Position numbers and translations under genes: made by a program. From contig CAIKOJ010000026.1 of assembly GCA_903829015.1 (NCBI GenBank), positions 32,233 through 96,232 of the forward strand: a stretch of 64,000 bases of DNA, given 5' to 3'. Source of the DNA: an uncultured Bacteroidota bacterium. GTDB taxonomy: Bacteria > Bacteroidota > Bacteroidia > Chitinophagales > Chitinophagaceae. This document shows, piece after piece, positions 26,081 through 35,921 of the stretch; position 1 is the first letter of the stretch, and each line of letters opens with the position of its first letter. The notes under the pieces are model-generated. The model had not been told where the DNA came from, searched no databases, and saw nothing but the letters and a program-made list of their open reading frames with translations.

Positions 26081-26269
26081 TGAAACAGGGTTATGTTAAT
26101 CTCTTCAAAAAAAATTTTCAAAAATACCCAAGATTTTCACCCCATTCTTCGTCTATATTATTGTAAGCGTTTTGGGTGAATTTAGATTTCGGTCACATTT
26201 GTTTGAAAATTATGTCAGCCAAGGTTCGAAAATTAAAAATGTTAAGTGTGGAATTTTAACAGATTTTTT

Positions 26270-26277
26270 TACCTTTA
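26270..26277 (+). promoter_or_regulatory. Possible -7 box for the TonB receptor cassette
   Basis: TACCTTTA, one base from TAnnTTTG, 33 bases before the receptor start. The same octamer precedes the giant gene at 16210. Weak evidence. Confidence 0.3.
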
Positions 26278-26310
26278 CCCCTCATTGCTAATATTTTATT
26301 AACACAGTTT

Positions 26311-29300
26311 ATGACAAGTATTATACGTTATCTGGTTTTATTGGTTTTTCTGGGTGTATCTGGCACCGCTTTCGCTCAGGAAATTGCGGGCAGGGTTTTA
26401 GATGAAAAGAAGGAACCTATGATCAATGCCACGATTCAGGTATTTTCCGGTGGTATCCAAAAAGGGGGAGTAGTTACCGACTACGACGGTAATTACCTTG
26501 TAAAACCCCTTGATCCGGGTTACTACGACGTGCTCGTGTTATACGCTGGTTACGATTCTATCATGGTTACTAAGTTGGTAGTTTCTCCTGGTGCTCGTAC
26601 CACGCAGAATTTCAGTATGCAGCGTCATTCAAAGGAGATGAAAACCTTTACGATCATTGCCTACAAAAAACCTTTGGTCGATCCGGATAAGCCGTCGGCG
26701 CAAATTCTCACAAAAGAAGAGATCGCTGTAATTCCTACTACACAGATTACCGATCTGGTGAGTACCAATTCTAACGTTTACCAGTCTAAAAGAGGTGGCG
26801 ATTTGAATATTGGCGGATCACGTAGTGGTACCACACAATATATTGTAGATGGTGTCGTAGTGCGTGGTACTACTAATATCGATATGGCTCAGGGTTCTGT
26901 TGATCAGATCGAAGTTATCACTTCTGGTGTACCAGCAAAATATGGTGATATCTCAGGTGGCGTCGTAAATATAACTTCGCGCGGTGTTTCACAAAAAATG
27001 ACAGGTAGCGTTCGTTTACAGCATTCTATCGATGGTTATAACAATAATCTGGCTACCTTCTCTGTGGCAGGGCCGCTCCTTAAGAAAACTGTAATGAACA
27101 AAGACGGGGTTAAAACAAAAAAACCTGTTCTTGGTTTTGCATTAAGCGGTGACTACTATTATGATAACGACAGGTATCCCGATTACTACAGACCATATGT
27201 TACTAATGATGCAAAACTTGCTGAGTTACAGAAGAACCCATTGACACTTGTGGCTAATAGCTCTGGTAATCCTGTGTTCAACTACTCTTCAGATTATGTG
27301 ACAAGAAGTGACTTCAAACAAGTGAAGGTTAAACCTCATGCTCTATTAGTGGAAGAGCGTTTGAACGGAAAATTGGATTATCAATTCTCAGACAATATAC
27401 ATATAGTAGGTGGTGGTTCATTCGATTACACCCAACAGGATGCTTACAACAGAGCACGTAACCTGTTTGCTCCGGAAGCTACGCCGGTACTCAATACTTT
27501 CTCAGGTCGTGCCTATCTGAGGTTTACTCAGAAATTCGGTCATTCAGGCGATACTTCTGGAAAGCAAAGTATTATCTCAAATGCTTACTATTCTCTGCAA
27601 GCAGATTACCAGAGAACTTCACAAAGCCAGCATGATCCTAAATTCAAGGAGAGCTTTTTCGAATATGCTTATGTAGGTAAGTTCGAAGAAAAAAGAACAG
27701 ATCTGTACCAAACACTCACTCCCGATTCACTTTCTGGGAAAAAAGCAACGGTTTTATCTTTAAGTGTACCTACTCAGATCACTTTCGAGAGGTCAGAAAG
27801 AAATCCAAATCTGGCTAACTACACATCACAATATTATCGCGTTCTGAATGGTTTCTACCCTAGCTTCATGAGCACTATTCAGGCAAACAATGCACTTATA
27901 AATGGAGACGAACCTGGTTCTACTTACGGCATGTTCACAAGCCCGGGTACTACTCAGACTTTCTTCTATAATTTCGTTTCTAACCAGTACGCGCTTCAGG
28001 TAGATGCATCTTTCGATCTTTTAGCAGGTAAAACCAAGCATGCTATCGAATTCGGTCTGTATTATCAGCAGCGTATTGAAAAGCAGTTTGTTGGTGAGCC
28101 CAATCGTGGCGGCACAAATTCTATTTGGTCTTTGATGAGGCAATTGGTAAGCAGTGTGAGTAATGGTAATTTGAAATTTGATAAGGCGCACCCAATATTT
28201 AAAGTGAATGGTAACAGCTATAATTATGTATACGTTCCTAATAACAACCCAATAAACCCTCAAGGCGCTTCATATTATACTGATATGAATGGCAATAGGG
28301 TTAATATCGCACCTACCAATACAGATACAATATATTATAACAACGTCAATATCCGCTCTACAAATTTTGATAACAATCTGAGGAAGAAGTTGTTTGGTAA
28401 CGCTGCTGATTGGCAGACAAGGGATATTAATATTGATGCCTATGATCCTTCAACATATTCATTGGATATGTTCTCTGCTGACGAGTTGTTAAATAGTGGA
28501 CGCTCATATGTTTCTTATTATGGATATACCTACACTGGTAAATCTCAGGGAAATGTAAACTTTAATGATTATTGGACAGCAAAAGATGCAAACGGCAATT
28601 ATACCCGTCCGATTGGCGCATTCAGTCCTAACTATATCGCTGGTTACATACAGGATAGGTTTACATATAAAGACGTTCATTTCAATGTAGGTGTACGCGT
28701 TGATAGGTTCTCTACAAACGAAAAAGTACTGAAAGATCCTTATTCATTGTATGCTGAGAAAACAGTGAATGAATCGGGTGCGGCACGAACAACCTATAAT
28801 CCGGGTGGTCACCCTGCCAATATGGGTGGAAATTATGTAGTGTATGTTGATGATAATTCATCCGCAACCCCCACTGTTATTGGTTATAGAAACGGTAGTA
28901 CCTGGTACGACCCTACTGGTAAATATGTAAGTGATCCTTCGGTTTTAAAGCAGTACACCGGTGGTCGCGATCCTCAGCCGTACCTGGTAGAGGGTAGCCG
29001 TACACCAAAGATTACTGATTCTAGCTTTAATCCTAATACTTCGTTTACTGATTACACGCCTCAGGTTACTCTTCAACCTCGTATTGCTTTCTCTTTCCCA
29101 ATATCTGATGTGGCTGATTTCTATGCACACTACGATATTTATACACAGAGACCAACAAGTAACAGTCGTGCTGATCCGTCGGTTTATTATTTTCTGCAGC
29201 AGAATGCTAACCAGATCGTAAACAATCCGAATCTGAAGTCTCAGAAGACTTTCGATTACGAAGTAGGTTTCCAGCAGAAACTTAATGACCACTCCGCATT

Positions 29301-30159
29301 AACAATTACTGCGTTTTACAAAGAGCGCAAAGACATGATCACTGTTGTGCCTTACCTTTATGCTTATCCAAGTACATATTATACATACGGAAATCGTGAC
29401 TTCTCAACAACTAAGGGAACTTCAATAAAATATGATCTAAGGGCTACCAATCATTTGCGTATGATGGTATCGTATACCTTGCAGTTTGCTGAAGGTACAG
29501 GTTCTACTCCTGGCTCTACTAACCGCAACGGTGGCGGACAGATCAGCCCCAATGGCCTATTGCAAAGTTTCGTTTCAGCCGGTCTCCCGAATTTGCGTTA
29601 TGTAACAGCGCTTGATTACGATTCTCGTCACACTATTGCTGCAAACATTGATTATCGGTATGGTGGTGGCGAAGGTCCAATGATCGCTGGCAGAAGGGTT
29701 TTCGAAAGAGCTGGGGTGGATTTTATAGCAAAAGCAAGGAGCGGTGAGCCGTATACAAGGTACACTGATGCTCAGGGAAATACCGTGATCGGTGGTGTGG
29801 CTGGCTCACGCAAAGCATGGCATTACGGTGTTGATATGCGTATTGATAAAGACTTCGCATTAAGGAACATGAGGAAACTAGGCGATGCACCTGCCGGAGT
29901 AAAACCAAAACGTCCATTGTTCCTCAAAGCAATATTGCAGGTCAACAACCTTTTAAACACTCGTGATGTGTTGGACGTATATGGTTACACCGGCCGACCA
30001 GACGACAACGGTTATTTGACTTCATCTTATGGTCAGCAGTTTGTTCCACAGCAGGTAAATCCTCAATCTTATTCCGACATGTATAGAATTAGTAATAATA
30101 GCCCAGGCAATTACAACTATGCCCGTACTATGAGTATTGCCCTAGAATTTAATTTTTAA
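26311..30159 (+). CDS. TonB-dependent receptor with carboxypeptidase-regulatory domain
   Basis: A 1282-residue outer-membrane receptor. A signal peptide (ending SGTAFAQ, about residue 22) is followed by a CarboxypepD-reg-like beta domain (about 24-108: IAGRVLDEKKEPMINATIQV), a TonB plug (about 130-230, with LVSTNSNVYQSKRGGDLNIGGSR and YGDISGGVVNITSRG) and a long 22-strand-type barrel ending in the aromatic ALEFNF. The length exceeds that of classical siderophore receptors, and there is no adjacent SusD gene. The next gene is 29 bases away. Substrate unknown. It heads a cassette with a large T9SS-type exported protein and a PorV/PorQ-type barrel. Confidence 0.9.
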   Translation: MTSIIRYLVLLVFLGVSGTAFAQEIAGRVLDEKKEPMINATIQVFSGGIQKGGVVTDYDGNYLVKPLDPGYYDVLVLYAGYDSIMVTKLVVSPGARTTQNFSMQRHSKEMKTFTIIAYKKPLVDPDKPSAQILTKEEIAVIPTTQITDLVSTNSNVYQSKRGGDLNIGGSRSGTTQYIVDGVVVRGTTNIDMAQGSVDQIEVITSGVPAKYGDISGGVVNITSRGVSQKMTGSVRLQHSIDGYNNNLATFSVAGPLLKKTVMNKDGVKTKKPVLGFALSGDYYYDNDRYPDYYRPYVTNDAKLAELQKNPLTLVANSSGNPVFNYSSDYVTRSDFKQVKVKPHALLVEERLNGKLDYQFSDNIHIVGGGSFDYTQQDAYNRARNLFAPEATPVLNTFSGRAYLRFTQKFGHSGDTSGKQSIISNAYYSLQADYQRTSQSQHDPKFKESFFEYAYVGKFEEKRTDLYQTLTPDSLSGKKATVLSLSVPTQITFERSERNPNLANYTSQYYRVLNGFYPSFMSTIQANNALINGDEPGSTYGMFTSPGTTQTFFYNFVSNQYALQVDASFDLLAGKTKHAIEFGLYYQQRIEKQFVGEPNRGGTNSIWSLMRQLVSSVSNGNLKFDKAHPIFKVNGNSYNYVYVPNNNPINPQGASYYTDMNGNRVNIAPTNTDTIYYNNVNIRSTNFDNNLRKKLFGNAADWQTRDINIDAYDPSTYSLDMFSADELLNSGRSYVSYYGYTYTGKSQGNVNFNDYWTAKDANGNYTRPIGAFSPNYIAGYIQDRFTYKDVHFNVGVRVDRFSTNEKVLKDPYSLYAEKTVNESGAARTTYNPGGHPANMGGNYVVYVDDNSSATPTVIGYRNGSTWYDPTGKYVSDPSVLKQYTGGRDPQPYLVEGSRTPKITDSSFNPNTSFTDYTPQVTLQPRIAFSFPISDVADFYAHYDIYTQRPTSNSRADPSVYYFLQQNANQIVNNPNLKSQKTFDYEVGFQQKLNDHSALTITAFYKERKDMITVVPYLYAYPSTYYTYGNRDFSTTKGTSIKYDLRATNHLRMMVSYTLQFAEGTGSTPGSTNRNGGGQISPNGLLQSFVSAGLPNLRYVTALDYDSRHTIAANIDYRYGGGEGPMIAGRRVFERAGVDFIAKARSGEPYTRYTDAQGNTVIGGVAGSRKAWHYGVDMRIDKDFALRNMRKLGDAPAGVKPKRPLFLKAILQVNNLLNTRDVLDVYGYTGRPDDNGYLTSSYGQQFVPQQVNPQSYSDMYRISNNSPGNYNYARTMSIALEFNF

Positions 30160-30188
30160 TTATATTACACAATATAACTCCAAAAGTT

Positions 30189-33100
30189 ATGATACTTAGA
30201 AAAAAAATACAATTTGTTGCTGCTTTCACTCTGCTTGGTTTGGGTATCGCAGGACAGTTGAGCGCGAAAGAGAATGTGGCCAGTACCCATCACAGAGAAG
30301 GTTTAAAGACTACTGCAGCCAGTGGCTGTCAGCCTGCAACAGCAGCTATCGATCTGGATATTAACAACGTTCGGGCTAGGTTGATGACAGGTGGCGATAT
30401 GTGGTGGAATATCGGCACACAGAATGCAGCATATGAAATACCGAAAAACTCGGGTAAAAGTTCTCAGTTTGCTGCATCTTGCTGGATAGGTGGCTATGAT
30501 AAACAAGGGCAATTAAAAGTTGCTGCCCAAACATATCGTCAGGACGGTAACGACTACTGGCCTGGTGCTTTGAATAGTCTTGGAAAGATCGATCCCGATA
30601 CTTGCGCCCTTTGGGACAGGTTCTGGAAAATAGACAGGTCTACAATTAATCAGTTTATTCAGTTGTATAAAACTGGTGGTGCGGCTGCAGTTTCAGGCGA
30701 AGATTTTAAAGTGATCAACGAATGGCCTGCAACCGGTAACCGTAAGGCTAAAGGACAGGATGGTAATTCTTATTTGAGCCTGAATCCTAACAATACTTAT
30801 GCACCTTTTAAAGATCTCAACTTAGATGGTATTTATCAGCCAGATCAGGGCGAATATCCATTTATTACTGGTGACCAGTACATATGGTGGGTATTTAACG
30901 ATGCCGGCAACGTTAAACAGCAGTCTCTAACCGCTTCAATGGGTATAGAAGTTCAGGCTAGTGCCTTTGCATATGCAACTCAGGACTTCTTGAATAACTC
31001 GTCTTTTTGTAATTATCGTGTTATCAATCGCGGTGCACTTACTATAGACAGTACTTATCTGGCTGTGTGGGATGATTGTGACCTGGGTTATTACCTTGAT
31101 GATTATATTGGTTGTGATACTACCAGGGGCTTGGGTATTCAGTACAACGCTACCAATGATGACGGAGGAAATGCTGGTCATCCGGTGAATAGCTATGGGC
31201 TTAATCCGCCTCAGGTTGGCCTCGATTTCTTCCAGGGACCTTTGAAACCAGTAGTTATTAATGGTAAAGATACTGTTCAGCGTCTGGGTATGACGAACTT
31301 TACTTACTACAATAATGACTTCAGTATTATCGGTAACCCTTCCAATGGTATACAGATTTACTTCTACATGACTGGTTCTATCCGTTCAGGACAGAGGTTT
31401 AGTTATGACTTTGTGGGTGCAGGTACTACATCAAAAGGATATGGTGCTGGTCCTGAATCACATTTCGTTTTCTGGGGCGACCCAGGGGACAACTCACAGT
31501 GGTCTGAGTGTGCATGTAACAATAATCCGGGCGATAGGAGGTTTATCTTCTCTTCTGGTCCGTTTGAATTGTTGCCGGGTGCGCAAAATGATATCGTTTT
31601 CGGTTGCGTTTGGGCTAAGGGTGCAGGTGGCTGCGGTGCTACTAACTTTAAAACGATTAGGAGTATAGATGATCAGGCTCAGGCATTGTTTGATAACCAT
31701 TTTAAAACCGTAGAAGGCCCTGAGGCTCCTAGATTGGTTGTCAGAGAATTAGACAGAAAACTGGTGTTTTACATGGTTAATGATTATGGCAGCAACAACT
31801 TTGGTGAAGCCTATGGACGTTCTGACGGGAAATATAATGACTCTCTTCAGTATCACCAGCCGGTAATTAAGGCTGCAGGTAAGCCAGATTCTCTCTATCG
31901 TTTCCAGGGTTACAGGGTATTCCAGCTGGCAAACAGTCAGGTAACTTCTGCCGAAATATTCAATCCAGCTACCGGTGAGGTGGACAATACAAAAGCCTAT
32001 GAAGTTTTCCAGTGCGATATCCGTGATGGGGTAACGCAGATTGTGAATTATGTAAAGAATATCAACATAAGTGATACTACAAGTATACCACAAATTAAAG
32101 TTTCAGGTAAGGATAGTGGAATTGTGCACAGTTTTGCATTAACTAATGATCAGTTTGCAACTACTAATGATAAGAGGTTTATAAACTATCATAATTACTA
32201 TTTCGTTGCTATCGCTTACTCCTTCAATAATTTCGAAAGATTTGATCCGCTGAATTTTGTGTCAACTCAGGATGTTGCATATTTGGGTAGTGCACATGGT
32301 GTCGGTGGTACTGAAATTAAGGTGGTTGCTGCAATGCCTAATCCTACAAACACAAACATGGGTACTATACTTGGTTCTGACTATGAAACTGGAGTTAGCA
32401 TTACAAGAATCGAAGGTATAGGCAATGGAGGAAACGACATAGAACTGGATGACGCTACTGAGGCTTCAATATTGGCGCATGATACTGTTGCAAAGGCTGT
32501 TTACAAAGTGAACCAAGGACCGGTAATGGTAAAAGTTGTTGATCCTATAAAAGTTCAACCTATGGACTGGGTTTTACAAATATTAGGCAAGACTACTAAT
32601 GCTTCACTGGGTGTTGATAGCTCGGCTAAATGGAGACTTTCTGGTATAAGAAACGGCAATAAAGAAGTTACAATTTACAGTGAGCAGAATGTAACAACCG
32701 TTAATGAGCAGATACTGGAAGATTATGGTATTTCTGTGAAGTTAAATCAGGTACAGCCTCCGGGCAAGAATCAGAAAGCTGGAAACGGGTATATAACTTC
32801 TGAAGTTATTTTTACCGATAAGTCTAAACCATGGTTAGGTGGTGTTCAGGATCAGGCAGATAGTAGTTTTGCAAACTGGATCAGGTCTGGGCAGAATACA
32901 CACTTTAAATCACCTGTGATTTCTACAAACCCATGTTTCTTTAACGATAACCTGCTCGATTCATTCGGTAACTATGGTACATTGTTAGGTAACTTCTCAC
33001 CAACAAAGAGTACATGGGCACCATATAATCTGGTAGCGCCGTTTGCTGGTGGTCACGCTGGTACTGGTACCCAATGTGGTTTTGAGTTCGCATACAGTCC

Positions 33101-34202
33101 CAGCACTCAGACTGTAGCCAACTTTGCTTTGCTCAATGATGTTGACGTTGTGTTCACTGCAGATAAATCTAAATGGACAAGATGTGCGGTAATTGAAATG
33201 CAGGAAGATCCGGCGCTCGCTGAGGGTTATATTGGAAAGCCGTACTCTAAATTCTTATTGAGAAATCATGCTAGCTGGGGATTAGACAAGTCTATAGCTC
33301 CGAATGGCAAAACACCGTTGTATTCAGAAGTTGATACAGATCGTGGTATGTCTTGGTTCCCTGGTTATGCGATCGATCAGAATACTGGAAAGCGTCTGAA
33401 CATTGTGTTTGGTGAGGACTCCTACCTTTCCGGTGAAAATGGTAGTGACATGATTTGGAACCCAGGAAATGGATACTTCAACTTCTATGATGGTACGATT
33501 CTCTTTGGTGGTAAACACGCTGTATACGTTACAAATACACGTTACGATAGTTGTCGTCAGTTCGTAAACACGATGAAGTATGTGGCAGCAAATCCTTCTA
33601 CAACCATTAATACATGGAAGCAGGCTTATGCAAATATGCAGTGGGTTGGTGTGCCACTTGTTAATCCAATTGTGCACCTGACAACACTACAGGAAGGTTT
33701 GATCCCAACAACCACACGTTTGAGGTTCAGAGTTAACCGTCCATATGCTCCGTACTACGCTGTAACTGATACTACCAATCTGATTGCAGGAGACACAGGA
33801 AGATCAATTAATCCTTATTATACATTCTCTACTAATGGTCTTGAGCCAATTTTGCTCAGCGATACTTCTGACAGAAAGCGTGTATTGGACAGGATTTTTG
33901 TAACACCTAACCCATACTATGGTTACTCTGGTTATGAGGCTAACAGGTTTGATACTAAGGTGAAGATAATCAATCTGCCTCCGCAAGCTACAGTATACAT
34001 TTACTCGCTTGATGGTACGTTGATACGTACACTTACTAAGAGCGATCCTAATTCACCATACTTGGATTGGGATATTAAGAACAGCGCAGGTCTGCCAATA
34101 GCAAGCGGTATGTACCTGATGGATGTGAAAGCACAAGGTCTTGGAGAAGTGGTGCTGAAATGGTTTGGTGCTATGAGGCCTATTGACGTAACAACATATT
34201 AA
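30189..34202 (+). CDS. Large exported protein with T9SS-type C-terminal domain
   Basis: A 1337-residue exported protein of unknown function. The signal peptide (about 1-26) ends near QLSAKE. The N-terminal third holds NNVRARLMTGGDMWW, WIGGYDKQGQLKVAAQTYRQ and LNLDGIYQPDQGEYP. I recall this family only as large, uncharacterised Bacteroidota proteins with T9SS tails. The C-terminal 100 residues (from VTPNPYYGYSGYE, through VYIYSLDGTLIRTLTK and LPIASGMYLMDVKA) form a FlgD-like/T9SS-type sorting domain. It lies 29 bases after the TonB receptor and before a PorV-like barrel, and is probably co-transcribed with both. A hairpin without a T-run separates it from the third gene. Confidence 0.82.
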   Translation: MILRKKIQFVAAFTLLGLGIAGQLSAKENVASTHHREGLKTTAASGCQPATAAIDLDINNVRARLMTGGDMWWNIGTQNAAYEIPKNSGKSSQFAASCWIGGYDKQGQLKVAAQTYRQDGNDYWPGALNSLGKIDPDTCALWDRFWKIDRSTINQFIQLYKTGGAAAVSGEDFKVINEWPATGNRKAKGQDGNSYLSLNPNNTYAPFKDLNLDGIYQPDQGEYPFITGDQYIWWVFNDAGNVKQQSLTASMGIEVQASAFAYATQDFLNNSSFCNYRVINRGALTIDSTYLAVWDDCDLGYYLDDYIGCDTTRGLGIQYNATNDDGGNAGHPVNSYGLNPPQVGLDFFQGPLKPVVINGKDTVQRLGMTNFTYYNNDFSIIGNPSNGIQIYFYMTGSIRSGQRFSYDFVGAGTTSKGYGAGPESHFVFWGDPGDNSQWSECACNNNPGDRRFIFSSGPFELLPGAQNDIVFGCVWAKGAGGCGATNFKTIRSIDDQAQALFDNHFKTVEGPEAPRLVVRELDRKLVFYMVNDYGSNNFGEAYGRSDGKYNDSLQYHQPVIKAAGKPDSLYRFQGYRVFQLANSQVTSAEIFNPATGEVDNTKAYEVFQCDIRDGVTQIVNYVKNINISDTTSIPQIKVSGKDSGIVHSFALTNDQFATTNDKRFINYHNYYFVAIAYSFNNFERFDPLNFVSTQDVAYLGSAHGVGGTEIKVVAAMPNPTNTNMGTILGSDYETGVSITRIEGIGNGGNDIELDDATEASILAHDTVAKAVYKVNQGPVMVKVVDPIKVQPMDWVLQILGKTTNASLGVDSSAKWRLSGIRNGNKEVTIYSEQNVTTVNEQILEDYGISVKLNQVQPPGKNQKAGNGYITSEVIFTDKSKPWLGGVQDQADSSFANWIRSGQNTHFKSPVISTNPCFFNDNLLDSFGNYGTLLGNFSPTKSTWAPYNLVAPFAGGHAGTGTQCGFEFAYSPSTQTVANFALLNDVDVVFTADKSKWTRCAVIEMQEDPALAEGYIGKPYSKFLLRNHASWGLDKSIAPNGKTPLYSEVDTDRGMSWFPGYAIDQNTGKRLNIVFGEDSYLSGENGSDMIWNPGNGYFNFYDGTILFGGKHAVYVTNTRYDSCRQFVNTMKYVAANPSTTINTWKQAYANMQWVGVPLVNPIVHLTTLQEGLIPTTTRLRFRVNRPYAPYYAVTDTTNLIAGDTGRSINPYYTFSTNGLEPILLSDTSDRKRVLDRIFVTPNPYYGYSGYEANRFDTKVKIINLPPQATVYIYSLDGTLIRTLTKSDPNSPYLDWDIKNSAGLPIASGMYLMDVKAQGLGEVVLKWFGAMRPIDVTTY

Positions 34203-34217
34203 TAGTATTAATTAATA

Positions 34218-34240
34218 CGGGCCGGTGTTGAGCCGGCCCG
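34218..34240 (+). repeat. GC-rich intercistronic hairpin in the receptor cassette
   Basis: A perfect 8-base stem CGGGCCGG/CCGGCCCG with a 7-base loop, 15 bases after the stop codon of the 1337-residue protein. It lacks a T-run, so it is more likely an mRNA-stabilising or partial-termination element that sets the relative expression of the two genes. Confidence 0.7.
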
Positions 34241-34269
34241 ATTATGATAAAAAGTTCATTTTGTATATT

Positions 34270-35355
34270 ATGAAAAGATTTACCACAAAAACATTAGTTG
34301 CCATTTGCGCTATTGGAATGTCTTTCAGTGCATTAGCCGGTAATAAAGATCGTTCAGGACAGGCAGGTGCACCAGAAATGCTGATCAATCCTTGGGCTCG
34401 ATCAACAGGCATTTTTGGTATTAATACTGCATCCGTAGGTGGCCTGGAAGCAATGAAAAATAACATTGCCGGTCTTGCACAGGACTCTACAACCGAAATT
34501 GGTTTGTCGCATGGCGTTTACCTGAGCGGTACGGGTATCAATATCAACGATATTGGTATTACACAAAAACTGGGCGACGTAGGCGTAATAGGGTTGAACA
34601 TCTTCTCTATGAGTTTCGGTGATATCCCAACTACCGATTATTTTAACCCTGAAGGATATGGTACCTACCATCCTCAGTTCCTCAACATCACACTGGGTTT
34701 TGCCAAGCAGTTCTCTACTCACATCAATGGTGGTTTATCTGCTACCTATGTGTCTGAGCAGATCAACAACATCAGCGCCCTGGGTCTTGCGTTTGACGGA
34801 GGTATTCAGTATGCAACCGGTAAGAGAGACAATTTCCATTTTGGTATTTCGCTGCGTAACATTGGTACAAACATGCGCTATACCGGTTCTGGTTTTGCGA
34901 TCAGTGCCGATCAGCCACAGAGTTCACCAACCTTTGCGGTAACCGTAAACTATCCGTCTGATAAGTTTGAGATGCCAACCAACCTCAATATCGGAGCATC
35001 TTACGATTGGTACCTGGATGAAAATCACCTGAGCTCAAAAGAAAGCTTGCCTATGCACAGGCTGTCAATTCTTGCAAACTTTACTTCAAACTCTTTCAAT
35101 AACGACTACATTGGTGGCGGACTTGAATATGGTTTCAGAAGTTTGTTTATGCTTCGTGCAGCTTATCGTTACGAAAGTGGTATTGGCAATCCTTCTACAA
35201 CAACAAGTTTGTTTAAAGGTTATTCATTTGGTGCAACAGTTCAAACCAGGATCAACGGAGCTAAATCTCCGATGCTTGCACTTGACTATTCATACAGGCC
35301 TACAGATCGTCCGGCTAACGGAGTTCACATGATCTCCCTCCGCGTGAATCGCTAA
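34270..35355 (+). CDS. PorV/PorQ-family outer-membrane barrel protein
   Basis: A 361-residue outer-membrane protein. The signal peptide ends near SFSALAG (residue 23). The mature start SGQAGAPEMLINPWARSTGIFGIN with VGGLEAMKNNIAGLAQ is the signature I associate with the PorV/PorQ (FadL-like) family. Alternating strands and conserved 'GYGTYHPQFLNITLGFAKQFS' and 'FHFGISLRNIG' follow. PorV proteins act in T9SS as shuttle proteins that deliver cargo to the surface machinery. This paralogue is linked to a T9SS-type protein and a TonB receptor and may serve them specifically (inference). ATG 34270 is chosen over an upstream start at 34225 because it places the signal peptide at the N-terminus. Confidence 0.85.
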   Translation: MKRFTTKTLVAICAIGMSFSALAGNKDRSGQAGAPEMLINPWARSTGIFGINTASVGGLEAMKNNIAGLAQDSTTEIGLSHGVYLSGTGININDIGITQKLGDVGVIGLNIFSMSFGDIPTTDYFNPEGYGTYHPQFLNITLGFAKQFSTHINGGLSATYVSEQINNISALGLAFDGGIQYATGKRDNFHFGISLRNIGTNMRYTGSGFAISADQPQSSPTFAVTVNYPSDKFEMPTNLNIGASYDWYLDENHLSSKESLPMHRLSILANFTSNSFNNDYIGGGLEYGFRSLFMLRAAYRYESGIGNPSTTTSLFKGYSFGATVQTRINGAKSPMLALDYSYRPTDRPANGVHMISLRVNR

Positions 35356-35370
35356 TAAATTATTTTTTCG

Positions 35371-35378
35371 TATTTTTG
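35371..35378 (+). promoter_or_regulatory. Predicted -7 box before greA
   Basis: TATTTTTG, an exact match, 67 bases before the greA start and immediately upstream of a terminator hairpin. If used, the transcript would begin at the hairpin itself. Confidence 0.4.
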
Positions 35379-35382
35379 CATT

Positions 35383-35420
35383 ACAACGCTTCTGAGACTC
35401 AGAGGCGTTGTATTTTTTTT
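35383..35420 (+). terminator. Intrinsic terminator of the receptor cassette
   Basis: A 12-base stem with one G-U pair (35383-35394 with 35400-35411) around AGACT, followed by A and eight T. It lies 27 bases after the PorV-like stop codon. Confidence 0.9.
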
Positions 35421-35444
35421 CTGAGGTTTATAAACAATGCTATA

Positions 35445-35921
35445 ATGTCTGATCTAAACTACCTGACGAAAGAAACGCTTGAGCAAATGAGGGAGGAACT
35501 GAATAAGTTAAAAACCTCCGGACGTGCTGAGATTGCGCGGCAGATAGCCGAAGCGAGAGAAAAAGGTGATCTTAAAGAAAATGCCGAATACGACGCAGCA
35601 AAGGAAGCACAAGGCCATCACGAAGCTAAAATTGCACAGCTACAGGCAGCAGTAATGTCGGCGAGAGTGATTGATGCCAAGAACATAGATATAAGTAAAG
35701 TATCCGTATTGAGTAAGGTTACCGTTACTAATCTGGGTACTAAAAAACAGGTATCCTGGCAACTGGTATCTGAAAAAGAGGCTGATCTTAAACTGGGAAA
35801 GATATCCGTTACATCGCCGATAGGCAAAGGGCTGCTGGGTAAAGTAATTGGTGAGATAGCTGAAGTGCAGGCACCGAGCGGCGCACTCAAATTTCGTATA
35901 GACAACATAGCCATCAACTAA
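35445..35921 (+). CDS. greA: Transcription elongation factor GreA
   Basis: GreA rescues backtracked RNA polymerase by stimulating cleavage of the RNA 3' end. The product is 158 residues with this start, the standard length; the open frame reaches back to 35376 but adds an unrelated 23-residue extension. The N-terminal coiled coil carries the acidic tip GDLKENAEYDAA (Asp42 and Glu45 correspond to the catalytic tip of E. coli GreA). The C-terminal FKBP-like domain ends LKFRIDNIAI. Its stop codon overlaps the start of the HIT gene (TAATG), so the two are coupled. Confidence 0.95.
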   Translation: MSDLNYLTKETLEQMREELNKLKTSGRAEIARQIAEAREKGDLKENAEYDAAKEAQGHHEAKIAQLQAAVMSARVIDAKNIDISKVSVLSKVTVTNLGTKKQVSWQLVSEKEADLKLGKISVTSPIGKGLLGKVIGEIAEVQAPSGALKFRIDNIAIN

